Origin: Silene conica
Lineage: Eukaryota > Streptophyta > Magnoliopsida > Caryophyllales > Caryophyllaceae
Length of the DNA stretch: 64,000 nucleotides
Direction: 5' to 3'
NCBI GenBank assembly: GCA_029255685.2
Contig: CM055319.2
Location: forward strand, 7,922,747-7,986,746
This document shows, in pieces, positions 57,201 to 64,000 of this stretch. The notes beneath the pieces are model-generated. The model had not been told where the DNA came from. It saw nothing but the letters and a program-made list of their open reading frames with translations, and did no database searches. The translations under genes and the position numbers were made by a program. Within the stretch, counting starts at the first letter, position 1, and every line of letters starts with the position of its first letter.

Positions 57201-57981
57201 GCAAGCATCGCGGAGTTGGAATCATCGCTTCGACCAAGTGATAAAAGAGAATGGGTTCATTCGATCAGTCGAGGAACCATGTCTCTATATCAAGTCGAGT
57301 GGGAGTAAGATTGTATTCCTAGTACTGTATGTCGATGACATACTCTTGATTGGGAATGACATACCTCTCTTATCTTCGGTTAAAGCATGGTTGAAAAACC
57401 ATTTCCAGATGAAAGATCTGGGAGAGGCACAAAGAATTTTGGGCATCCGTATCTACAGGGATAGATCACGACGGATGTTGTCTCTCAGTCAGGAATCTTA
57501 TATAGAGAAGATTCTGGAGAGATTCAGCATGACGAACTCCAAGAAGGGGTTCCTTCCTATGACTCCTGGGCTTCACTTGAGCAAGACTCAAGAAGCTAAG
57601 TCAGTGGAAGAGAAAGAGCGCATGAGTCGGATTCCTTATGCTTCGGCAATAGGATCGATCATGTATGCCATGATATGCACACGTCCTGACGTTGCATATG
57701 CATTGAGTATGACAAGTCGATTCCAAGATCATCCAGGTGAGCAACACTGGATGGCCGTGAAAAACATTCTTAAGTACCTACGGAGGACTAAAGATTTGGG
57801 ATTGACTTATGGAGGCGACTCAACGCTCTGCGCCACGGGTTACGCAGATGCTAGCTTCCAAACGGATCGAGATGACTCGAAATCTCAGTCTGGATTCGTT
57901 TTTACTCTTAATGGCGCTGCTGTCAGCTGGAAAAGTTCTAAACAAAATGTTACAGCAGATTCTACGACTGAGTCCGCGTAA
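54283..57981 (+). CDS. copia 2 gag-pol polyprotein, RNase H truncated
   Basis: A continuous frame of 1232 codons. Gag region to about residue 250; zinc knuckle C-x2-C-x4-H-x4-C (CHHCHKTGHWRRSC) at about 279-292; protease WVLDTGCGSHLCN near 330; pre-integrase LWHCRMGH near 465; integrase core (HTDVCGPM, SDRGGEY); reverse transcriptase with FAPVVMLRSIRI, QMDVKTAFLNG and YVDD near 1015; RNase H start with GYADASF. The frame stops right after ADSTTESA. Downstream, IADPLTKALP and the usual polyprotein end are recognisable at about 58015-58110. About 70-75 codons between the two are missing compared with the family layout, so the C-terminal RNase H residues are lost. All other domains look intact. 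Confidence 0.93.
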   Translation: MAGEDPMPSAKLARESWLKAFMDSMNQSTRLRNDGSNFSDWEAALRNAAIADGKLKFLTEPIPPHPGTGARANEIRAHSDFVMEAGAIKNVLIYAMESNLQRRFITHGANKIFTTLTNEFSKAPRIVSYEHTCRFFEAKLQKGQAVSPHILNMIENIEKLESLNCKISENIIVDRMLHSLHDGFALFRANYYMNDMKKTPHELHSLLVQTEKDLKLSGSLKQDVLMISSKGKGKGKAKAQGDLAVGKPRFKKPGFAKSGPGESSNSQGKTKSKDTSMECHHCHKTGHWRRSCPVYREDIKAGRVTPVGMSSSSFIHMIEINHASCGTWVLDTGCGSHLCNHVQGLRNQEPLTKGEVDLRVGNGARVAAVLKGTYVIQLPSGFDLFLYNCYYVPSLSKNIISVSALDKLGFSFVIENNSCIFSLHNMIYGKAVSMNGIYVLDQTTEILHVNNKRLKVGDKDQTYLWHCRMGHINEKRVKQLIQNGAILPFDFESYGTCESCLIGKMTRISFKGVGMRAADLLGLIHTDVCGPMSINAREGYRYFITFTDDLSRYGYVYLMKHKSESFDKFKEYQNRVQNQLGRKIKALRSDRGGEYLSREFDQHLKDCGIVLQLTPPGTPQLNGVSERRNRTLLDMVRSMMSHTVVPDSLWGYALLSAALILNRSPSKAVDKTPFELWKGTVPNLSFIRVWGCEAYVKWRHEDKLGPRSVKTYFIGYPKGTFGHYFYSPTEQRVFVAASATFLEKEFLENKSSNRTFELSEVQEPTTEQPLEETVPSTEAAVDIPEEPRRSGRVSIPPDRYIGMVEEHDTDDVLLLEGNEPTTYKGAMTSSDSKLWLEAMQSEMDSMYENNVWDLVDLPAKVRPLQCKWLYKIKHAVEGQQDIHMARLVAKGFTQVPGLHYDEIFAPVVMLRSIRIILAIAAFHDYEIWQMDVKTAFLNGYLEEELYMVQPEGFIDPAHPKKVCKLKRSIYGLKQASRSWNHRFDQVIKENGFIRSVEEPCLYIKSSGSKIVFLVLYVDDILLIGNDIPLLSSVKAWLKNHFQMKDLGEAQRILGIRIYRDRSRRMLSLSQESYIEKILERFSMTNSKKGFLPMTPGLHLSKTQEAKSVEEKERMSRIPYASAIGSIMYAMICTRPDVAYALSMTSRFQDHPGEQHWMAVKNILKYLRRTKDLGLTYGGDSTLCATGYADASFQTDRDDSKSQSGFVFTLNGAAVSWKSSKQNVTADSTTESA

Positions 57982-58972
57982 AAGAAGATATTCATTGATA
58001 AGATCGCTATGGATGACAACATAGCTGATCCTCTCACAAAAGCATTACCACGTGATAAGCATGAAGGGCACATTCATTCCATGGGAATTGGATGTGTTCC
58101 TAAGTTGTAGTACTCTTTTATGAATTCATGTAATAATTCATTTTCTCGTGTACTCTATTCAACCTTATTGTTATGATATAAAATGTTTTGTTTTTCATGT
58201 GGAATTGTACGCCAATTTTGAACACCACAAAGTGAACTGATTAACATTACATCGTTTTGGTCCTTGATTACCCACTTGAGCTGATAACTCAGGTAATCAT
58301 TTTGTGACGTTGGTTGATGGTGGGTTCAACGAGCCATAAGTCACGTGGATGTCTGACAAATCACAAAGGCGAGTTATACGGATATCTCGTAGGACACCCC
58401 GTGACATCGTTATGGAGTCCTAAATGTTTTATAACATTGGGTGCCAGGTCGTGGATAGGACCTCCATAGTGTTCCTTAGAGTCGAGTCTTTTGACTTTCA
58501 ACTGTTTCTTGAGATTAAGACAGATTTTGGGTAACTTTGGTTTCTTTCCCACGGTCACCGTAACAGGGGCCAAGAGGATTTTTTCTGGGTTATTTCATGC
58601 TGGGCGATATCGGCAGGATTCGAGTTGAGGGAAATATCCAAACCCTTATCAGGATTTTATCATTTCTCAGGGCCACTCGAGGAGTAGTAACTGAAATGCA
58701 TGGCCATGCTCGAATACAGATTCGTTTTATCAGTTAAGTTACTCTCTAGTCGGGGAAACCACTCTTGATACAGATCGCTTGTGAGATACGACCTTTGCGA
58801 ATGCGGATTTGCAAATTGTCTTACATTGAGTGGGAGAAATTTTAAAAGGATATGAGATTCGGTTATCGCACCTACACTTGTACGGACAAGTGGGAGTTTG
58901 TTGGAGATTGTGTCCTCCACATGTAGTGTGATAACGTCATTGAACATACCCTTGTACGGACAAGTGGGAGAT
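57982..58972 (+). other. copia 2 3' region with RNase H end remnant and duplicated purine tract
   Basis: 57982-58110 holds the severed polyprotein end. The remainder is non-coding. The 20-mer CTTGTACGGACAAGTGGGAG occurs at 58877-58896 and 58951-58970. Each is followed by TTGTTGGAG or ATTGTTGGGG, i.e. purine tract plus LTR-start-like sequence, so the tract appears duplicated. Confidence 0.7.
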
Positions 58973-59972
58973 TGTTGGGGCTGGTGTCCTTGACAATTAA
59001 GTACAATGACTTATTAAATCTCTTTAAGGATCACAAGGGCATACTTTTGTATTATTACCAGTTGATCCACGTTTATCAATAACGGTTGGCTTGCTAGATA
59101 AGTTTGACGTTATTGTCATACGGATGGCGGTGATCAACTGGTCCCTATACGTCACACCTATAGGACACGTTTGAGAGATGTGAAGGTATGAAAATACAAT
59201 CACATTTATGCCGGATATGACTAAACAGTTAGTCAGAGGTATTGACTATTAAATTAGTCAATAAGATGTTGAGATTATTATTTAATACGGATTAAATAAT
59301 TTTAGCTAATACGGATTACATGTTTAATTCGTAAATTAAATATAAACGGTTATATTTAATTAAATATTGTATTCGCGAATTAATATAAACAGTTATATTA
59401 ATTTAGGTAATTATACAATATCGTATTTTATCAGACCATTATTAATATATCGACTGTATTAATAACTGATAACATGTTACGATTTATAAATAAAACCCGC
59501 GAATAAATTATAGCTAAATGGGTCGAATCACGCATTGGAATAAGGTAAGAGTGGAAAGCCCACTCCTACCCGACATCAATTTCGGCCGGCCAAGTGTAGT
59601 ATATAAGGAGAGTCCTTCTCCTTATATCAAATACTCTTGTTGCACTGTTTAATAAATCTCAAGGTAAAATTAGGGTTTGAGAGCATTCTTCTCCCAAAAC
59701 CTCAGATCTCACATCTAAAACCTCAAGGGCTCTCCCTATATTGCAAGGCAATTGGAGAGGATTTCTAGCACACGCGGCCACGTCTCAAACTAAGTCTTGG
59801 GTGCAAGTTATAGGAGGGAATTTGCATTAATTCCTGTTCTTAGGCCATAAGCACAAAGGACCAAAGGTTGAATTCTTTTTCTTATCCTTTTTAATCTTAT
59901 GACTATAAACACAACTGTATTTTTCATTATAATCCTGCAAGTTTAGGGTGAATACATGCTTTATTCCCCACA
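58973..59972 (+). repeat. 3' LTR of copia 2
   Basis: 1000 bp, one difference from the 5' LTR. TATA box at 59600-59607. Confidence 0.95.
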
Positions 59973-60549
59973 GAATGTGGGTTTGACAAATGACGGTGTG
60001 TTGAATTCCTGTCTTAAGTAGTTGGAGGATTTATTTGGCATTTTTGATTGTTGGATTTCAAAGGTTGGTGGTTTTAGAAATGTCAGATGAATCTGGGATT
60101 GGCTAATGATAGTGTTCGTTGAATATTTGTGTTAAATAGACCGAATTTGAAGGGTAGTTGTTCTAAAAATGATGGGTGAATCTGCAATTGCCAAAATGAT
60201 GGTGAATGCTAATTTTCTGTTTTAAAAAATTGGATGTCGAAGGGTTGTTTAAAGTTTAAACTGTCAAACGACAGTTTTTATTGAAATATTAGGTTATCTA
60301 CTGTAAAGATTTTAGGATATAGTGTCTGCTCTGCCGATCATGAATTTTAAATCGCGGGAAATGAAAGAATTGCTAGTTCGAGATATGTCAGATGAATGTG
60401 AAATTGTGAAATAACAGTTTCTATTGAGTTATTGTTACAAGCAAGTGTTGGATGGATTTAAGGATATAGTAGTATGTTAGTGATCGTGAATTTTTTTATT
60501 TTGAATTTGTCAATGTTATTTGTTCTAAATTCTACTTGTATTTGGACAG
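59973..60549 (+). other. intron-like sequence of the captured ATP synthase fragment
   Basis: No gene. T-rich intron-like DNA with several degenerate GATGAATCTG-type phrases, ending in a TTTGGACAG| acceptor at 60549. Confidence 0.45.
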
Positions 60550-60799
60550 ATTCATGTGGAAAGAGCTACCCTTGGTCGTACTATGAATGTCATTGGAGAG
60601 CCAATTGACCACAAAGGAGAACTTAGTAAGTGGACTGCCTTATTATAGTTCTTAGGCGATAATGATTTTAACTTCTATTACATAATTTGACATGTATTCT
60701 GAATCTTCGATAGAGACCGACCACTCTTTGTCCATCCATAGAGAGGCTCCTTTTGTTGATCAAGCTACTGACCAGCAGATCCTTGTTACTGGAATTAAG
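60550..60799 (+). pseudogene. mitochondrial ATP synthase beta subunit fragment
   Basis: Two exon pieces, 60550-60625 and 60714-60799, with GT-AG splicing (CTTA|GTAAGT; ATAG|AGACC; ATTAAG|GTATG). They read ERATLGRTMNVIGEPIDHKG and then [20 protein letters not shown], ending in QILVTGIK. This matches the segment of F1-ATPase beta just before the Walker A loop. The Walker A exon (GGAGVGKT) does not follow, and neither the presequence nor the C-terminal domain is present. A 26-bp piece around the donor (GGAATTAAGGTATGTTGCGG) is repeated at about 60914. Captured, non-functional fragment in the Helitron-like element. Confidence 0.88.
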
Positions 60800-62756
60800 G
60801 TATGTTGCGGTTCATTTTTCTTTTTATCCCCTCCTTCAATTGTGATTCATTTCAGCCTAACTGAAATCATTTGGATGAGGACGTCATGTCGTCATTGTAG
60901 ATAAAAAATTATTGGAATTAAGGTATGTTGCGGTTCCAAGTATGTCTCTTATTATGTTTTGTTTTCCACTTTTATTAACTCCTAGAGCATTGGTTGTGTT
61001 GTGGCTTTTGTAGTACGAGCTGGATTATATTGCATTTTGTGGTTAGTAATGGTCTGCCTTGTTCCAACAGAAGATGTGATTGTTGCATTTTCGCCCCTCA
61101 GTTTCATTGATCCGCATTTGCTATATGTATGATCCTTCCTCCTCCAGCTTCAGACAGAAATGATTGTCGTATTTGCTGAAAAGGGACTTAGTGGCGTAAA
61201 TAAAATGTCAATTGTTTATGGTTTGATTAATTGACTACTACTCTCATTCCCTATCGCCATTTATTTGGCCAGTTAGAACAATGGAGAAAAAGTGCACAAA
61301 TTTTAAGGTTATTACATGTCTGTTTCTGGACATATGGAATATCGACCCGATAACCATTTGTTAAAGTTATAAATCTATAGTTACGCCCTAATATCATGGT
61401 TTTCTATGGTTACCAGATTCGCTATGAATACGCCCTTACCGATTCGCAATTTGCTCTTATAGAATGTGTGTATATGTATTTTTAGTTAGCAATTTGTTAG
61501 AATTCGTTTTTAATGACTTGCAATTTGGCAAGGTACCAAGCAAATCCTGTAACCATGGTTTTCCAGCTCTTTTTGACACATTTTGGGACGGAATATAATC
61601 GAACCAACAATGGCAGATGGGTGTAACAATTAGCTCTATACAATTTTATTAAAATTATATCCCAGCCACCACTACAATCAATATCACTAACTGAACGACC
61701 CCGTATCCACTACCCACTTCCCACCACTCTACAATCCTACCACTCCTAGAGCACGCCAACCTCACTATTATGGATCAAATAGGGCATATTGGGCCGCGTT
61801 ATTGCGGATAATCAGGTTGCGTTGTCGCGTTTTTCAAGGAAACAGAACAGGAAAAGAAACCCGATGGAAGTGGCTGGACAAAGAAGTTGGCTAAGAGATG
61901 AGGGATGTTTTGGATGTGGGTGAATGCATCTCCGCTTCTCTCAGTTCCATTGATTTTTCTTGTTCCAGTCAATGTAATTACAGAAGTTGGGATTTAGCAT
62001 TTCCGCATCTCTCAGTTTCATTGATCTACATTTGTTTTTTTATAGACCCCCTTCAGCTTTAGTCATAGAGTTTGTGACGGTCACTTGAATTCATAGTTAA
62101 CTTTATTGGGGACATGGGTATTTGCTCTATGTTTTGTTGCAGGCTGTAAATTGTAATGGCTGAATGTCCATGATCTACTCCTCCGAATAAGAAATTATGG
62201 GTTTCACATGTCTACATGTAGGTGTTATTGTGTCATGTTGGCCAAATTTGTTTATGAGTCCTTGTCCCATTTATTTCATGTCATTGGTCTATTTCTGTAT
62301 AAGTTACTCAATTTAGAGTACTCTTCTTGCTCATTTACAGGTTAAGAAGTTCATGGAGAAAAGAAGACATGCTAGCGGATAAGGATCTATATAGATATTA
62401 TAGTACAACGAATTTAATTAGAGAAGAAGCGTAAACCAAAGATGTCAGAGGTATTGAAGGTCTTAGAAAAAATAAGCGGTCAAATGGGTCATGATGAAGG
62501 ATTTCAAGCATATAATTCGCTAGCTAGGAAATGACTTGTATTATTATTGAATTGGTATATATGCATGAATAACTCGACTCTCCTTTCGTATCTTGTTAAA
62601 TCATGTAATTATTCCTTTTACAAATGGAAAATTTGTTTTTACTCAAATTACATCAACAAAAAAAAATAGGTTTGTAATGGTACAACCTTGATGAATGTCT
62701 TTCACAACAAAGATCTATATTGTATAACCCGAATAAAATTTTGGCAATAATTCTAA
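60800..62756 (+). other. Helitron-like interior, no clear gene
   Basis: Intron-like and unidentified sequence. A possible last exon at 62341-62382 (VKKFMEKRRHASG then stop, after a TTTACAG acceptor) may be from a third captured gene; too short to identify. 61600-61900 is compositionally different and could be another captured piece. Confidence 0.35.
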
Positions 62757-62960
62757 CACAAATTCTCATTTGTGACGGCTGTATCCGTCACAAGCTTGTG
62801 ACGGATACCGTTTCCTCTCATAAAATACCCACTTTTTTTCTCTCTTTCTCTCTCCGACACTATTTATGTGGTCCCCTTTCTCCACTAACTCAATTTGTAT
62901 ACATTTTATCTCATCAAATATCCGTCATAAATGGTGACCCGTCACAAGCAAGACTTACTA
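62757..62960 (+). mobile_element. MULE-type MITE (about 204 bp)
   Basis: Begins CACAAATTCTCATTTGTGAC and ends CAAGCAAGACTTACTA, the same family as 22609-22804 and 32636-32834. The 9-bp duplication is near AATTCTAAC/AATTTTAAC, with the exact border ambiguous by a few bases. Confidence 0.75.
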
Positions 62961-63104
62961 ATTTTAACACAAGATTGTGGTTAGAAATTTTATAGAAACG
63001 GTGACAAAGAAATAAAAATTGGTTTCAATTCCGCGTGCTTTTAGTAGTGACTATCATGATCATGCCACGCTCAAGAAATTAAGCGTCGCTTGTAAAAATA
63101 TCTT

Positions 63105-63141
63105 GGGGTATAGCGCGCTACGCGCGCCATACAACAACTAG
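63105..63141 (+). other. Helitron-type 3' terminus with hairpin
   Basis: GGGGTATAGCGCGCTACGCG and the following CGCCATAC form a hairpin (GCGCG/CGCGC plus GTAT/ATAC arms). About 12 bases later comes CTAG followed by T, the canonical 3' end of plant Helitrons. Confidence 0.65.
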
Positions 63142-64000
63142 TAGTTTAAAAATAGATATCCATTTTTACACCTTAAATATTGAACACAAAACAAACGTAA
63201 AGATAATAACAGCCCTTAGGAAATCAAAGGAGGAAGATGACACGGGTAATCTTATCGTTAATGTGGAAAAGTACAATATTACGTTAATACTTGAATGACT
63301 CCCATAAAACCATGATGTAAGAGGTCGAAGATACTCAATTTTACAGTTGCATTAACAAAACAAAGAGATTGTTTCCGAATGATAATTCGGAAATAAAAAC
63401 AGAGATTATTTAAATCATTATTCCTTCATCATAAAAAAATCTAGTTTAAAATAGTATTTTTTCTATATTCCGTCCAAAATCAAAGAATTAATGAGACTAA
63501 CTTCATCAAGTACAACAATATCAAACATATTAGTGCAATTCTAAATATAAATACCAACGGAATGTTGTAAATGTTGTATGATACATGCCCACACCGAGTA
63601 CTAAAATCAAAAAATTAAAGAACTCATTTTAATCACGCCATATCCAATCTCGTTGAATTTCTGCCTTCAAATTGAAATTGAACTTTGACACCCTTCGTTG
63701 TTTCCCTGGAATGCAAACATCAGATGTTAATATAGTGTAACATTCATACTTTATAATTGTGAGATAATTTGCATTTTCAGCATTGCTTATGCAGTAGCAT
63801 ATTCTGGAAAGTTCTAGGGTTTATTAGATTTCAAATAATCTGTTAAGTCGGAGTATACAATCGAGCCCTCCAATATGTTTTCTATACGTCGATCACTGAC
63901 TCAATGACAATTTATTAGCTAATTTGACAAGGTGAAACAAATTAAAATATACAGAGTAATAAAATTTAGTACATATTATTCCGTCTAATTCCTTTGAAAT
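63142..64000. other. flank outside the Helitron-like element, with SINE remnant
   Basis: No gene seen. 63290-63385 (GAATGACTCCC, then CAAAGAGATTGTTTCCGAAT) is a degenerate piece of the same SINE 3' body as at 19278 and 30156. The remainder is AT-rich. Confidence 0.45.

Larger units (their letters stand above)
51599..59972 (+). mobile_element. Ty1/copia LTR retrotransposon 2 (8.37 kb), very young
   Basis: LTRs of 1000 bp (51599-52598, 58973-59972) start TGTTGGGG and end CCCCACA. I find a single difference between them (TATTAACGG against TATAAACGG). Target duplication GAATG (51594-51598, 59973-59977). PBS TGGTATCAGAGCC at 52601; purine tract AAGTGGGAG before the 3' LTR. The leader is long (1.7 kb). 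The polyprotein frame has an internal deletion in RNase H. Inserted in the sequence between the CHL27 and ATP synthase fragments. Confidence 0.97.
44833..63141 (+). mobile_element. Helitron-like element with captured gene fragments and nested insertions
   Basis: The left end is TCTACCCCCTTACTAAAATG preceded by A. The right end has a GC-rich hairpin (GCGCG-CTA-CGCGC at about 63112-63125, extended by GTAT/ATAC arms) followed after about 12 bases by CTAG (63138-63141) and then T. A|TC...CTAG|T with a terminal hairpin and no TSD fits Helitron termini. Inside, same-strand fragments of CHL27 and mitochondrial ATP synthase beta retain introns, as typical for Helitron capture. Subtracting the CACTA, copia and MITE insertions leaves about 4.4 kb. 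No Rep/helicase frame, so non-autonomous. The right end is clearer than the left. Confidence 0.55.

Noticed and set aside
50475-60799. CHL27 and ATP synthase beta pieces as functional genes
   Set aside because: Start, targeting peptide and most of each protein are missing and homology stops abruptly at both ends.

Overview
The window is nuclear DNA from a flowering plant, very likely a eudicot. It carries intron-containing genes for a signal peptidase complex subunit, F-box/FBD proteins, fragments of the chloroplast cyclase CHL27 and of mitochondrial ATP synthase beta, and a nuclear tRNA-Cys. Intergenic DNA is AT-rich and dense in nested plant transposons. The species cannot be fixed from the sequence alone.

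Region 1 (1-9.3 kb) is a tandem array of five copies, all on the minus strand, of a small intronless gene of exactly 90 codons that I do not recognise. Four copies are open; the fifth has lost one base. The spacers are duplicated too, including a ~750-bp unit with paired TGACGTCA sites and three SINE-like segments with minus-strand pol III boxes. At 10-10.5 kb lies an unrelated 168-aa gene of unknown function with four copies of a pyrimidine-rich motif upstream, followed by three tRNA-like (box A/box B) repeats.

Region 2 (12-33 kb) is a tandem segmental triplication of an F-box/LRR/FBD gene on the minus strand (copies A, B, C). B and C keep three coding exons plus a 5'UTR intron; A is cut off inside exon 1. 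Comparing the duplicated flanks gives empty sites for several insertions: a Tourist-like MITE (TSD TAA), MULE-type MITEs (9-bp TSD), and a 4.6-kb Ty1/copia element. A hAT-like element is inserted exactly at the end of the copia 3' LTR. The copia element sits in a stray copy of part of the neighbouring SPC3 gene.

Region 3 (33-44 kb) holds nested MITE-like elements, a second hAT-like element, and a complete six-exon gene for signal peptidase complex subunit 3 (minus strand, 38090-44087). Its second intron is 3.9 kb and contains a MITE and a transposon-related coding remnant.

Region 4 (44.8-63.1 kb) is best read as one Helitron-like element, starting with TC after A and ending with a GC-rich hairpin and CTAG before T. 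It carries same-strand fragments of CHL27, with a complete tRNA-Cys gene in an intron, and of mitochondrial ATP synthase beta. Later insertions enlarged it: a 5.3-kb CACTA element carrying a LACS exon and a LINE-type ORF1 piece, a very young 8.4-kb Ty1/copia element with 1000-bp LTRs, and a MULE-type MITE. The copia element has lost the end of its RNase H domain, and its leader holds three pairs of a palindromic motif, each pair spaced exactly 21 nt. The last 0.9 kb holds only a degenerate SINE piece.
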